A DNA stretch of 64,000 nt from Ceratorhiza oryzae-sativae (GCA_030998015.1 JARWMV010000016.1:124001-188000); one strand, 5' to 3'. Numbered from the stretch's first letter, positions 10,201 through 22,691 are shown. Numbers and translations: made by a program. Notes: generated from the letters alone by a model not told the origin.

Positions 10201-13200
10201 GCAGCCTCTACTAGTACGAAACCAGAGAGCCCCGTCGACCCAGTAACAGTCCCGCTCCCAATGTCGTCGAGCAAACCGAGCTACCTCAGCAAGAAATCGT
10301 TCGACATCCCCGCTCTGAAGAGCGACGGATCGAACTACACGGCATGGAAGTTCCGTCAGCAAATGATCCTACGCCTACGAGGCTTAGAGGATATCGTTCT
10401 CGGAGTTGAGAATCCCCCGACTGAACTCACCGATGCTGATGCCAAGGACAAAGCCAAGGCCAGCGAATATACCGAATCCCTGGCCAAGTGGCTGAAGCGA
10501 GACCACGAAGCGTTCGCCCAGATCTCGTTGGCGATGGAAGACGAAGCGCTGGCCGATGTAGTTGAAGCGACGTCGTCCCAGGATGCGTGGACGCGGGTCG
10601 TCGAGCGGTGGGAAGGGAAAGGAGCCCAGTCGATATCCTTCCTGTACCACCAACTAGTCAATACGAAGATCGAGGAGGATCATGACATTACCGCGGGTAT
10701 AAATTCCCTCTGTACGATCGCTTCGAAGATGAAAACGCTAGGGGAACCAGTCAGCGACTCTATGCTCGCGCAAGTCATGATGAATGCGTTACCTCCGTCG
10801 TACGCCGTCGTCAGCATGGTCATTCAGACGTCGAACCAATCGGGTTCGATTACCTCCGACTTGGTTATAAAGGCTGCGTTAGCCGAAGAAGAGCGTCGCA
10901 AGAAGGGTCTTGGACTCACCGCGATGTTCACGAGCATTGCCAAGGGCAAAGCTACGACGTCGAAGGCGAAGGAGCAGCCCTCGAGACAGAGCGCTAAGAC
11001 CTGCTCCAATTGCGGCAAGCCCGGACACTTAAGGGCTAAATGCTGGGCGAAAGGAGGTGGCGCAGAGGGCCAAGGTCCGTTTCAAAAGCGGCAGTCGCCG
11101 AAGGACAAGGGCAAAGGAAAAGACAAGGACAAGGACAAGTCCAGCGATACGAAGCCGAAAGCCGAGTCAGCGCAGATCGCGACGACATTCGTAGCTACGG
11201 ACGACATACCAGTTATGCCGACGCTATATGCGCTACCCATAGTCGATGAAGAGACAGCCGCGCACTATTGGCTGATCGACTCAGGGGCATCTCGTCACAT
11301 GACCCCTCAGCGCGAATGGTTTTCGATTTACCGGTCCCTTGTACCTCCGGTCCCGGTTCGAGTCGGCGACGGAACCAAGATATATGCGGTCGGCATTGGC
11401 CGGATCCTAGTCACGCTTCGTAATCGTAAGGGTCATGAGACCAATGCATACATGGAATCAGTGCTGCACGTACCCGATCTAAACGCGAGCCTGATGTCGG
11501 TGACCCAGCTCAATGAGAAGCACACGAACGTTTTATTCCAGAGGGGTATCGGCACGATTATGATCAGTCAGGACGGTCGAGGCGACGAAATAGGATGGGC
11601 GAAGCAGTCAGGGCAACTCTACAAGGTTCAAGCGAAAATTACACACACCGATTCTACCGCGCATACGGCCTTCGTAGAGCCAGACAGCAAAAATAACGAT
11701 AGCGATTTACATGCCCAAGAATTCGTCGCATATACCGCGAGTACAGTCGCGCGAGCAGACCTACCTACCTGGCACCGCCGATTTGGTCACCTAAACTACG
11801 AATATGTGCTAGATATGGTGAGGAAAGGCGCGGTTGAAGGGATGGATATAGTGGGAAACCGCTCACCTCCCAAGTCGAAATGCGGCCCATGCCTCCAGGG
11901 GAAGCATACACGCGCACCTTTTCCACCGTCCCAATCTCGTACCTCTGAGGTACTCGAGCTTATGCACAGCGATCTACACGGCCCCTTACCTGTTCAAGCG
12001 ATCGGAGGATTCCGATATTTCGCCGTAACGATTGATGATAAGTCCCGCAAGGTATTCGTGCATTTATTGCGCAACAAGAGCGATTACGTGGGTCAATTCA
12101 AGGACCTCAAAGCGTCAATCGAGAATCTTACGGGAAGGCGAATTAAACACTTACGGACAGATGGTGGTGGCGAGTACGGGTCAAACGCCTTCGAGGCTTT
12201 CTTGCGAGCGGAAGGAATCCAGCACCAAAAGACCGAAGCAGATTTGTCGGCCAGTAATGGCGTAGCCGAGCGAGCAATACGTACCCTAAACGATTGTCAG
12301 CGCGCGATGCGATTCGACGCGCATTTACCCGAGAAATATTGGGGTTACGCAATCTTACATGCGGCTCACCTGTGGAACGTAACGCCGAAGAAACGCCTAG
12401 ATGGCCGAACGCCGAGCAAAGCATTTAGCGGCAAGATCCCAAATGTATTGGGATTACGTACGTTTGGATGCAAGGCCTGGGCTCGTGTGCCAGACAATAT
12501 GCGCACGAAACTCCAAGCGCGCTCAATCGAGTGCATATACCTCGGATTCGCTCCTAATAGGAAGGCGCACGTGCTTGCTCAGCGCGGTACCGGTCGCATA
12601 ATCACCTCACATGATGTAGTCTTTGACGAAGGGCTGGACAATCGGCAGCGCGTGGTTATCAAGGATCATGATGAAAGCCCAACCGATGACGATGAGAATA
12701 AATCGGATGAATTACCACCCATTCAGATAGAAATTCACTCACCCGAATCATCCGATAAACCACTCGAATCGTCAGAACCCGCGCATATACCCAATGAACC
12801 AGAAGCCTTACCTTCCGAGAGCCCGGACTTGGAGCCTGAAGATCAGGAAATAGTTGTTTTACAGCCAGATCCGCCGCTGGTGCGTCGATCCACGTGCGAA
12901 CGAAGAGCACCAGAACGGTATGGAGCGCAAGTGGGCGCCTTAGCGCATACAGACGGACGAGAGGACGAAGAGGCACTTACTGCGATAATAGAATCGCCGC
13001 CTCAGACGTTCGAGGATGCCATGCGTCGTCCAGACGCGAATCTATGGCTTGAAGCGATGACAGAAGAGCTGAAATCGATTGAGCAGCACGAAGTATGGAC
13101 GCTCGTGAGCCGTCCTATCGACAAAAATGTCGTTAAATGCCGATGGGTTTTCGACTACAAGCGTGGAGCTGATGGCGAGATCATTCGCTACAAGGCTCGA

Positions 13201-14526
13201 TTAGTCGCGAAGGGCTTTTCTCAGCGCCCTGGAGTCGATTTTGTCGAAATTTCATCACCCGTCACTGCTGCTGACTCCTTACGGACACTCTTAAGCATCG
13301 TAGCCGCTCTAGACCTCGAGCTTCACCAAATCGACGTTAAAACAGCCTTTTTACATGGGGATCTCGACGAGGAGATTTATATGGAGCAACCTCCAGGCTT
13401 TGTCGAAGGCCTGGAATCTGTCTGGAAGCTCAACAAGGCGATTTACGGTCTCAAACAGGCGGCACGAGCCTTCTATATGCGTCTCAAGAAAATCCTTGAA
13501 GATATAGGATTTAAACGATGCAATACGGATCACTCTGTATTCTGGCTACGCGATGGTGACAAAGTAGCGATTATACTTAGCCATGTGGACGATATGCTAC
13601 TCGCTGGATCGTCTACAGAAATCCTCAATAAGGTTAAGGCTAAAATCGCTGAATCACTTGAAATCGTTGATCTAGGCGAGGCCAAAATGTTCGTAGGCAT
13701 CGAAATTGAGCGCGATCGCAGCGCTGGAACTCTCAAGATCTCTCAGCGCCGTTATATCAACGATATTCTTGCTCGCTTCAATATGTCCGACTGTAAACCA
13801 TGCGAAACTCCGATGGCCGAATCTCCCAATCTACCAAAGCTCGAAGCGCCATCGATCGATCGGAACCGCTACCAGCAGCTGATCGGGTCTCTTATGTATG
13901 CTATGATTTCTACCCGACCCGACATCGCATATGCTACTGGTATACTCGCGCAACACGCGATGAATCCTGGCGAAGAACACTGGAACTCCGGCAAACGAGT
14001 TCTCCGCTATCTCAAAGGTACTATGGACTTAGGCATTGTCTATAATCGCTTTCGCGATTTAAATCTGCTTGGATATGTCGACGCTGATTATGCCGGCGAT
14101 AAGCATACAAGCCGTTCGACTACCGGCTGGGCTTTCCTACATGCCGGTGGCGTAATTGCTTACTCATCCCGAAAGCAGCCGACAATTTCCTTATCCAGTA
14201 CCGAAGCCGAATATGTCGCCGATGCTAGTGCCGGACGCGAACTTTTATGGATTCGTCAATTTTTATCCGAACTTGGTTTTCTCTCTGAGGGCGCTACTCC
14301 CTTATTCTCGGACAACCAGTCTGCTATGGCCCTAGCTAAGAATCCCGTCAATCATCAGACAACAAAGCATATACGCGTCAAGTATCATTTTATTCGCGAA
14401 GTGATCGCTCTGAAAGAACTCGACCTGCAATATATACCTACAGAGAAACAGCTCGCGGATGCGCTTACTAAGCCCCTAGGACGCCTCAAGTTTACTCGCT
14501 TTGTGTCTGCGATGGGAATGGCGTGA
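10192..14526 (+). CDS. Copia gag-pol polyprotein
   Basis: One uninterrupted 1444-residue ORF in the Ty1/copia order gag-protease-integrase-RT-RNase H. Gag holds a CCHC knuckle near residue 270 (CSNCGKPGHLRAKC). The aspartic protease site is LIDSGASRHMT near 361. The GAG-pre-integrase motif is WHRRFGHLNYEYVLDMV. The integrase core shows HSDLHGPLP, LRTDGGGEYGS and ASNGVAERAIRTLN. RT begins VKCRWVFDYKRGADGEI and its active site is SHVDDMLLAG near 1132. RNase H has YVDADYAGDKHTSRSTTG and SLSSTEAEYVA. The polyprotein would be cut by its own protease and packaged with its RNA in virus-like particles. There is no frameshift or stop between gag and pol. ATG 10192 lies in the primer-binding site; the next in-frame ATG (10261, MSSSKPSY) is an alternative start. 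The element appears competent. Confidence 0.97.
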   Translation: MSPAASTSTKPESPVDPVTVPLPMSSSKPSYLSKKSFDIPALKSDGSNYTAWKFRQQMILRLRGLEDIVLGVENPPTELTDADAKDKAKASEYTESLAKWLKRDHEAFAQISLAMEDEALADVVEATSSQDAWTRVVERWEGKGAQSISFLYHQLVNTKIEEDHDITAGINSLCTIASKMKTLGEPVSDSMLAQVMMNALPPSYAVVSMVIQTSNQSGSITSDLVIKAALAEEERRKKGLGLTAMFTSIAKGKATTSKAKEQPSRQSAKTCSNCGKPGHLRAKCWAKGGGAEGQGPFQKRQSPKDKGKGKDKDKDKSSDTKPKAESAQIATTFVATDDIPVMPTLYALPIVDEETAAHYWLIDSGASRHMTPQREWFSIYRSLVPPVPVRVGDGTKIYAVGIGRILVTLRNRKGHETNAYMESVLHVPDLNASLMSVTQLNEKHTNVLFQRGIGTIMISQDGRGDEIGWAKQSGQLYKVQAKITHTDSTAHTAFVEPDSKNNDSDLHAQEFVAYTASTVARADLPTWHRRFGHLNYEYVLDMVRKGAVEGMDIVGNRSPPKSKCGPCLQGKHTRAPFPPSQSRTSEVLELMHSDLHGPLPVQAIGGFRYFAVTIDDKSRKVFVHLLRNKSDYVGQFKDLKASIENLTGRRIKHLRTDGGGEYGSNAFEAFLRAEGIQHQKTEADLSASNGVAERAIRTLNDCQRAMRFDAHLPEKYWGYAILHAAHLWNVTPKKRLDGRTPSKAFSGKIPNVLGLRTFGCKAWARVPDNMRTKLQARSIECIYLGFAPNRKAHVLAQRGTGRIITSHDVVFDEGLDNRQRVVIKDHDESPTDDDENKSDELPPIQIEIHSPESSDKPLESSEPAHIPNEPEALPSESPDLEPEDQEIVVLQPDPPLVRRSTCERRAPERYGAQVGALAHTDGREDEEALTAIIESPPQTFEDAMRRPDANLWLEAMTEELKSIEQHEVWTLVSRPIDKNVVKCRWVFDYKRGADGEIIRYKARLVAKGFSQRPGVDFVEISSPVTAADSLRTLLSIVAALDLELHQIDVKTAFLHGDLDEEIYMEQPPGFVEGLESVWKLNKAIYGLKQAARAFYMRLKKILEDIGFKRCNTDHSVFWLRDGDKVAIILSHVDDMLLAGSSTEILNKVKAKIAESLEIVDLGEAKMFVGIEIERDRSAGTLKISQRRYINDILARFNMSDCKPCETPMAESPNLPKLEAPSIDRNRYQQLIGSLMYAMISTRPDIAYATGILAQHAMNPGEEHWNSGKRVLRYLKGTMDLGIVYNRFRDLNLLGYVDADYAGDKHTSRSTTGWAFLHAGGVIAYSSRKQPTISLSSTEAEYVADASAGRELLWIRQFLSELGFLSEGATPLFSDNQSAMALAKNPVNHQTTKHIRVKYHFIREVIALKELDLQYIPTEKQLADALTKPLGRLKFTRFVSAMGMA

Positions 14527-14578
14527 AATTCTATTCTTTTCTTTTATCCGCACATTCACGCATAGGATTGAGTGGGCG

Positions 14579-14866
14579 TGTTGAATTTACAATCATATGC
14601 ATGTATGTATGCGCATATTTGTTTCTGTTTCCTATCCCCCTCTCTTATATTGTGCGCGAGTTTCGCGGGAAACCTCCTTTTCCTTAGTTCTCTACCTTCG
14701 TAGTCGAGCTAAGGTATTGTAGTTTTCATCTCTACTCCTGTATTCTATTCACACTGTACTCTGTAGTACGATTTGTATCTTAGGTACAGTATATATAGTT
14801 CTCTACCTTCGTAGTCGAGCTAAGTACGATTTGTATCTTAGCCACAAGTTACCTCCCTGCGTGAGA
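14579..14866 (+). repeat. 3' LTR of the copia element
   Basis: 288 bp, matching the 5' LTR at 287 positions, followed by TSD CGTTT. Same duplicated hairpin blocks and TATA box. Confidence 0.95.
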
Positions 14867-14871
14867 CGTTT

Positions 14872-16665
14872 GCCCACCCAAAAGCTCTTGGGCTATGTTT
14901 ACAACGTCCATATTTGACCTCCATCACATCGGTTGCTCTCACCCGCCTTGGTCGTTTCGGATTGCGTGTCTTCCCGATGTATGCGGCGCATAGCAACCAT
15001 AAATAGCACAAAAGGTTGTATGTGAGTGTTGGATCACTATATATGTGCCGCCCTGAGTACGACTTCGGCGGCCGTTCCGTGGTTACACTCAACATGGTCT
15101 ATGTTTGGCCGCCTGCATCAGAGTACATACTTAATTGTTACTCGTAGCCCGTTGTAGGCTTTGAAACGGGTGGTGCGAAACCACAGCGCGCTAGATGTAA
15201 TACGCAATTTGTCTGGATGCCTCGTTGAATACCCGTGGAGGCTGAGTGCTACTGCGTCCCCATGAGGTCGACGTTCCTTTGATGATTTGGTTTCCGTGCC
15301 TGAAATAAAGTAAGGGGTTTTGAGAAGCCCACCAGAATCTCCGCACAACCCAAACCCCCGAGATTTGCCGGAATAAATGCACACCGCCAGAGCATATATG
15401 CACTGAACCCCCCTCCTACCAGTTCTGTCTCATGACACCGGGCCATGCTGAACCCCCACCTAGCGAATGATGTGAGATGACAAGTACCCAAACCGTTCGG
15501 CTCGATGCGAGGATTTCGTCATTGCAGCCCAGGTTGACTGATTCCACCGAACAAGAGAACTAGCTGAAACCTCGTCCAAAGAGACAAACGTGATTGGCTG
15601 CAAGTAAGACCTCATCCGATGGAATACATAAACTTGCGCCTTTGAGCGCAAACCGCTACTTATGAGGGTAGCTATCTCGGTTATAGCGATACCGGCCAAA
15701 GGCGAATGGTAGCCCAGAGAGCCCAATTGCGCGGTGAAAGGAGTGCTCGTAAATCGAGCAAACGTATCAGCAGACGACCCAAGATGAAGTTGGGACATAA
15801 ACTCTTTCCACCCGTTCGCCAAGTCGGTCGCTGGGATGAAAAAAAAAAAAGAGCGCAACAACTCTGGCGTGTGGGGAACCGAACAGGCACTCGGATTCTC
15901 ATGTGTTTGTGCGCATGTGTGGTCACATTCATCTTCTTACGCCGTCAAAATTTCTCGCTTCAGCAAGTAATGAATCGTTTCTAACAGACTCACGGCTCCG
16001 GCGACCTTCGTTGACAATAGGCCCATTCCGAGAGAGGATAATCAGCGCGATATCGAAGAACCAGAAGCTTGGCCGGATCAAATTGACAAGGTCCGCCACC
16101 AAACATAACCGCGTTCCGCGGCTGCCTTCACCAATCACCATGATATAGGATTTGAACATCGAAACAATTGTTGCTACACCACACACTGGACCTCTTGCTC
16201 TTATGAACAGCAAAGCTTGGACTGAGACGAGCGGCCATTTGGACCTGAGTGATCGAGCGGAGCCGACGTATTTGGCGTCAGCCACGACAATCGGATAGCG
16301 ACAGTCTTCAGCCTTCTGAGTGAGTATCCTTCGGTCTGGATTACTTATCTGCCCGAGGCTGCGAGCCGCCATCGGGCATACTTGACCTATCCGCCGCCAC
16401 AAACGCCCATTCTGACTCCCGCGCGGCTAAATCTGCACCGGCGGAGATTCAGGAGGTGGGTTTGAGTATATGCAGCCCGATGGCGCACGATTTCCGTTGT
16501 CCGGTAGGTTCATCAAAAAGAAAAGCCGGAGAGGTACTTGGTGTGAGTTCGCGCGTATACTAACCGTTTGATTATTCGTTGACGGGGGTCAAGCTGACGA
16601 TTTACCCGGTTAACCGCGCGCTATATCGTGCGGCATATACCTATGCAAGGCTAAAGGGAGCCTCG
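14872..16665. other. Long upstream region of ABC transporter copy A; no gene seen
   Basis: No supportable gene. From about 15400 onward this DNA is a diverged partner of 24770-25900 upstream of transporter copy B (for example the shared run around 'gaggatttcgtcattgcagccca' at 15509-15530 and 24890-24908, and the shared 'gctaaagggagcct' before the start). It therefore belongs to the tandem duplication but is much less similar than the coding part. The stretch 14872-15400 has no detected partner. Short minus-strand open frames here lack motifs. Confidence 0.55.
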
Positions 16666-16673
16666 TATAAATA
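16666..16673 (+). promoter_or_regulatory. TATA box of ABC transporter copy A
   Basis: TATAAATA lies 77 bp before the ATG in a block conserved with copy B (GGGAGCCT, then TATAAATACAGGAC). The C/T-rich leader after it suits a fungal transcription start. Confidence 0.55.
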
Positions 16674-16742
16674 CAGGACCATGCTCAGAGGCTCACCCAA
16701 CGGCCCCGGTTCTTGCTCTCATACACCTCCTGTAATCGTATG

Positions 16743-19700
16743 ATGGATTCCAAACCGGTCGCAGAGATGCACCCGTCTCACGCGGGCTCTGTCCCCCCCG
16801 ACTTTTTCGATTCTGAAGGATGCGTAGCTCTCAATCGCACTCTGTCACACATGAGCCAACAGGAGCGGGCCGACACTACTTCAATGCGCCACCGCTCCCA
16901 CAGCCAGAGTGTTGCTCATACAGAAGTTGGGTCCGTCTTGGGCACTTTAGTTGGGAACCAAGACGAAGAGGGCAAATTTGATCTCTCTAAGTATATTCGG
17001 CATATGCTGGAAAGTATGGACAAGGAGGGGATCAAAAAGCGTGACCTTGGAGTTGGGTTTATGGTACGTCCATCGTGAACTTATTCGGTCACTATAATTG
17101 AGTAAACCCCTTAGAATCTGACGGTGCGGGGTCTTGGCGCCGCAGCCAAGTACCAGCCTACTATTTTCTCCATTCTTTCTCCCAAGACATGGCTGAATAA
17201 TCTACACGAGTTGCGCCATCCCCCTGTCAAGGATATCCTCTCCGATTTCACAGGCACAGTACGTAGCGGAGAGATGCTACGTGAGTGTTTGTCTGTTGAA
17301 ACTGCTCATACCATGCTCACCACGGATGTAGTGGTCCTCGGTTCTCCGGGAAGCGGTTGCTCCACCTTGCTCAAAGTACTGGCCAATCATCGTGACGGCT
17401 ACTACGAGGTCGTGGGCGATGTATCGTACGATGGGATTACTCCAGGCTACCTTGCAAAGCATTACCGAGGAGGCAGGCTACAGTTTAATACAATCTTTTC
17501 CTCTTGCTGATCAATGGTTAGATGTCGCCTATTGTCCCGAAGACGATATCCATTTCCCGTCTCTATCTGTCAAGAACACTATCACCGTGGCAGCCAAGAT
17601 GCGTACTCCGCAAGCCCGAATTAATCAGATGACACGGCCAGAATTTGTAGAAGGTGCGTCGATCAACGTTATTCAAAGGCTGAACATAAACGGTTTCTCT
17701 AGGCATTACGCAAACGCTGGCTACCGTTTTCGGTCTTCGGCATACGTATGATACACCCGTGGGAGACGAGATGATCCGGGGTGTCAGCGGAGGAGAGAAG
17801 AAGCGTGTCAGTATTGCGGAGACGATGGCCGCGCGAGCACGCATATGCTGTTGGGACAAGTAAGCAATCAGGATTACGTATTTGGGTGTGGGTAATAACG
17901 CCTTTGCTAGCTCTACCCGTGGTCTCGACGCCAGCACCGCCCTCGAGTTCGTTCGCGCACTCAGAATTGCAACCGACATTGGCCATTCCACCACCGTCGT
18001 CAGCATATACCAAGCTGGCGAGTCCCTCTATCGACTTTTCGACAAAGTATGCGTCATCTATGCTGGTAGACAAATCTACTATGGTCCTGCGGACGATGCC
18101 CGCCAGTACTTCATCGATATGGGCTGGGAACCTGCCGATCGCCAGACCACCGCTGACTTCCTTGTCGCTGTGACTGACCCTCTCGCACGTACCTCCCGTA
18201 TCGGTTGGGAGAACCGGGTCCCTCGAACCGCGGAGGAGTTTGCCGCTCGTTGGGCCGAAAGTGCACAAGGTCGAGCCAACCACGCCAACGCCGAACAGTA
18301 TATGCAAGCTCCCAAGGACCAGTTGGCGCACTACAAGGAAAGCGCTCGTGCTGAACGAGCGACTACGATGAGCCAGGACAGTGCATATACCGTTTCGGTG
18401 TGGATGCAAGTCGGGGGTATCATGTTGCGTCGTATCCAGATCCTTCGTGGCAGCATGGCCGCTCAAGTCATTACGATTGTTGTATTCGTCGCGCAAGCCC
18501 TCATTATGGGTAGCCTGTTCCTGAATATGCCCGTTGCAACCAGTGCCTACTTTTCTAGGGGTGGTGTTCTGTTCTTTTCGGTTCTCTTCGGAGCACTGAG
18601 TTCGGCGGTGAGTTGTCTTGTCCACAGAGCTGTGGAGCACAGCTAATTTAATTACAGGCCGAGATTCCGGAACTTTACTCGCAGAGACCGATCGTCGTTC
18701 GGCACCAGAAAGCAGCCATGTGTGAGTGTGTTTTCCCTTCGTTTTATTGCCCATATTGAAGATTCGCGTAGATCATCCGTTTGTCGAAACGTTGGCGCTT
18801 ACTGTGGTGGATATCCCTATCACTTTCTTTACTCAATTGATATTTGCTGTTGTGTTATACTTTATGACTGGTAGGTGTCCCCGGTTGGCATGCATTGCCA
18901 GTTGATAACAGTTTCCCCAGGCTTACAGAGGGAGGCTTCCAAGTTTTTCATCTTCGTCCTAATAACTTGCCTCATAACTCTGACCATGAAGGCATTTTTC
19001 CGAGCGCTCGCTGCAAGCTTTGCGCAGGAGTCTACTGCACAAGCTCTCTCCGGTGTTGGTACACTGGCGCTGGTTCTCTATACTGGTTATACCGTTCCTC
19101 GACCATCCATGTAAGCCTTGCGTGCACCACTGCCTTTTCGCACATTAACAGACATGATACAATAAGGATTGGAGCACTCAAGTGGATCACCTACATCAAT
19201 CCTATCCGATACGGGTTCGAGGCCTTGGTCGTGAACGAGTTCCATGGTTTGCATGGCCAATGTTCCCAATTTGTTCCCTCGGGTGCTGGATACGAAAATA
19301 TCGGACTTACAAACCAAGTCTGTACCACGGTTGGTGCGGTGCCCGGACAGTCGTTCGTCGACGGGGATACGTATGTCGAGAAATCTTATGGCTATTTGTA
19401 CGGCAATCTTTGGCGTAACTTGTGAGTCTCTATTTTCATTTATCGCTCTATATTCTTACTGTATCCTATTTAGCGGCATCGTCGTTGCCTTTTGGATCGG
19501 GATCTTGGTTTGGTTGTTGGTTGCGACAGAGTGGTCGAATCATGCTCCGGGGGGTGCGACTCAGCTTGTCTTCAAGCAAAACGCGAATATCCCCACAATC
19601 ACTGAACGTAAGGGCGCGGAGGATACCGAGTCTGGACCCTCACCGGTCGATGCTCCTGTTACGGAGAAGGGTCGTCAGGATTTCAAGGCGACGCACAAGA

Positions 19701-22508
19701 CACATCCTATGGTCAACTCAGTGTTCTCCTGGGACCATATGAATTACGACATATCGCTACCTGGTGGGAATGCTCGTCGCCTTCTAGATGACGTTTCCGG
19801 ATATGTTGCGCCAGGAAAGATGGTGCGTGGTTATACAAGTCGATACGTCGCATCTTTTATTGAGATAACCTCTCAGACCGCGCTCATGGGCGAGAGTGGT
19901 GCCGGCAAGACTACGCTTCTTAACGCCCTTGCCGAACGAGTAAACACTGGTGTGATCACAGGCGACAGATTCGTCAATGGCCAGCCGCTTCCCAAGGATT
20001 TCGCATCACAAACCGGATACTGCCAACAGATGGACATACATCTTGCGAGCACCAGTGCGTCATTTTAACACCTGTCATGAGCATATTTAATGATATTTGG
20101 TGTAGCCGTGAGAGAGGCCTTGATGTTCTCTGCTGAGCTTCGTCAACCCGCGTCTGTGCCCATCGAGGAAAAGCGGGCTTAGTGAGTACCGCTGGCGTGA
20201 TACCTGTGCGGAAAATTAACCCTTTTGAAAAGCGTCGAAGAAGTTATTAAGATGTGTGCCATGGAATCCTACGCCGACGCGATCGTTGGTATTGTCGGCG
20301 AGGGGCTAAATGTTGAACAACGCAAACGACTTACGATTGGGGTAGAGCTCGCTGCAAAGCCAGACTTATTGCTCTTCTTGGACGAGGTAAGTTGGACTCC
20401 CACTCCTCACATTACGTCAGGTTCACATTTTGGCTAGCCGACCTCGGGGCTCGATTCTCAATCGGCATGGGCGATTGTCAAATTCCTGCGTTCTCTCGCT
20501 GATCGCGGCCAGGCTATCTTGTGCACGTGAGTACCAAAGTTTGTCCGATGCAGGCTCGGGCTGATTGTATGCGCTAGGATCCACCAACCTTCCGCCGAGC
20601 TATTCCAATCCTTTGATCGCCTGCTCTTGCTTCGTAAAGGAGGTCAGACTTGCTACTTTGGCAACCTCGGGCACAACTCGAGCGATATGATTAGTACGAT
20701 ATTGCCGCTATACTAAAACTCATGCTACGTGCTCTAACCGCCATCCTTTAGCGTACTTTGAGAGGAATGGAGCCCGTAAATGTCAGCCAGAAGAGAATCC
20801 TGCCGAGTACATGCTCGACGTCATTGGGTACGTTAAATGTGTGAATTTGTTCTTCTTTCTGACCGTTTCGCGACAGTGCTGGTGCAACGGCTAAGAGTAG
20901 CATCGACTGGCACGCCGCATGGAAGCGAGCTCCAGAGTCAGCGTCTCTAGAGCAGGAACTCCAGGAAATACACCAGCGCGGCCGTGAGAAGAACTCTGAG
21001 GGACGCGGAGATCAGCCAGAGTTTGCCACCGGAATGATGAACCAGCTTTCTTCGTTGCTTCGTAGATCCTTCCGAGTGAGTATTCTCGGGTTATACGTAC
21101 AATCGTTCCAGCTAACGTTCTTGAAAAGCACTACATTCGCAGTCCCACATACATCATGAGCAAGCTCGCACTGAACGTTCTAGCCGGGCTATTCATAGGG
21201 TTCACGTTCTATAAGTCTCCGAGCTCCATCCAGGGTTCTCAAAATAAACTCTTTGCGGTCTTCATGGGTATGTTTTCGTCATGACAGGATCAAAGCAAAC
21301 ATATAACCAGTCCCCTTCTATACAGCTGTCGTCTTGATTAATTCACTCAGCAGCCAGCTTCAAGTCGAGTTCATCAACTTCAGGAATATTTACGAGTATC
21401 GTGAGAAGCAGAGCAAGATGTACTCTTGGATCCCTCTTGTCACTTCTAGCTTGGTAAGCACCTCCCAGCGACTGGTAGCATTTGACCCATTGCCTAATGC
21501 AATTGACTGAATTTCAGCTTGTCGAGCTTCCATTCAATATCTTCGGCTCGGCGTTGTTTTATTTCTGCTGGTACTGGACAGTTGGATTCCCAAGCAGCTC
21601 GGATCGCGCGGGATACATGGTATGTATAAAACAATAATGTGTGGCAGCGCCAACTAATTACTCCTGCAGTGGTTGATGATGTGTATCTGTTTCCCGCTCT
21701 ATTACACGACATTCTCGCAGGCTGTAGTTGCAATGGCACCTAATGCGATGATCGGTGGCATCTTGTTCAGTTTCTTGTTCTCCTTCACGCTCACCTTGTG
21801 AGTTCTCTCGTACTTTCTCTCCACGGTTGGGTTTACCAAATGTGTATCAGCAATGGCGTTTTGCAACCCTATTCGCAGCTTATTCATTTCTGGAAGTGGA
21901 TGTGTAAGTTCAGACCAATTGGCCTTAAATCTGTATTTCTGACGTTCGTTGCCAGACCGTCTATCTCCTTTCACCTACCTTGTCGAAGGCATGGTGGTCG
22001 ACGGCATAGGTGGCACAGCGGTCCAGTAGGTTTTTTTTAGCCCCAAGAAATTGCTCTTACTTACATTCATTTGAAGATGTTCGTCGACCGAGATCCAAAC
22101 CTTGGTCCCTCCATTCGGCCAAACTTGCAACCAGTTTATGGGCGAATACATCTCTCGCGCAGGTGGATACCTCCTCAACGGCAATGACACGTCAAGTTGT
22201 CAATTCTGCCCCCAGAGCGAGGCCGATACTTATTTGTAAGTCGTTTGGCTCTCTTGTTTTCGTCTCTCGTCTTAATGATCGTTTTGTAGGGCTTCGCTTA
22301 ACATGTCCTTCTCGCACCGCTGGCGTGATATTGGGATTATGTTTGCATTTACCGTAAGTATCTATATCCAACTCCGTGCTCATACTAAGCGGTACACGAA
22401 CAGATTTTCAATGCGTTTTTGATCTATGCATGCACATACCTATTCCGCATTCGCCGCACTGCTCCATTCAGTCGCCTGCGTGCCAAGCTGTTCAAGGTTG
22501 AAGGGTGA
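16743..22508 (+). CDS. PDR-type ABC transporter, copy A (ABCG full transporter)
   Basis: About twenty short introns. Order NBD1-TMD1-NBD2-TMD2, as in fungal pleiotropic drug resistance pumps of the plasma membrane. NBD1: [15 protein letters not shown] (fungal degenerate Walker A with Cys in place of Lys), [14 protein letters not shown] signature and CWDNSTRGLD. TMD1 includes [20 protein letters not shown] and [12 protein letters not shown] Cys-bearing loop ([13 protein letters not shown]) follows. NBD2: [19 protein letters not shown], signature [15 protein letters not shown] and [18 protein letters not shown]2 includes [17 protein letters not shown], and the tail is [20 protein letters not shown]. 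Every junction I checked restores the frame. Oddity: the intron at 17473-17521 has a GC donor where copy B has GT. ATG 16743 is chosen by homology to copy B; ATG 16740 directly precedes it. Substrate unknown. Confidence 0.93.
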
Positions 22509-22691
22509 ACCTCATTTGCACCGCTAGCCAGGGGCCATCGTTGATTTTTTGAATTCTTTGATAACTCACATTCTTTTTGTTGGATTCCGAATCACTTGGA
22601 ATTGCACAATTTTGCTATTACAAGATGCATATATTTAGTTGATTATCAAGCGTGTGGGTATGGAAAATTGCAACACTATTGACACACCCAT

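Larger units (their letters stand above)
9900..14866 (+). mobile_element. Complete Ty1/copia LTR retrotransposon
   Basis: The 4967-bp element is bounded by two 288-bp LTRs and a 5-bp target duplication CGTTT (9895-9899 and 14867-14871). The LTRs differ at one base only (g9922 versus a14601), so insertion is recent. The single gag-pol ORF is open throughout. LTRs begin TGTTGAATTTAC and end GCGTGAGA, so the 3' end is GA rather than the common CA; three solo LTRs downstream have the same family of termini. A G-rich tract just before 14579 is the likely plus-strand primer. It sits 65 bp after the amidase stop codon and could affect that gene's 3' end. Confidence 0.97.

Noticed and set aside
17699..18754. 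Minus-strand 351-codon open frame inside ABC copy A (and its partner 27110-28006 in copy B)
   Set aside because: Antisense to conserved transporter exons; it appears in both copies only because the DNA is duplicated.
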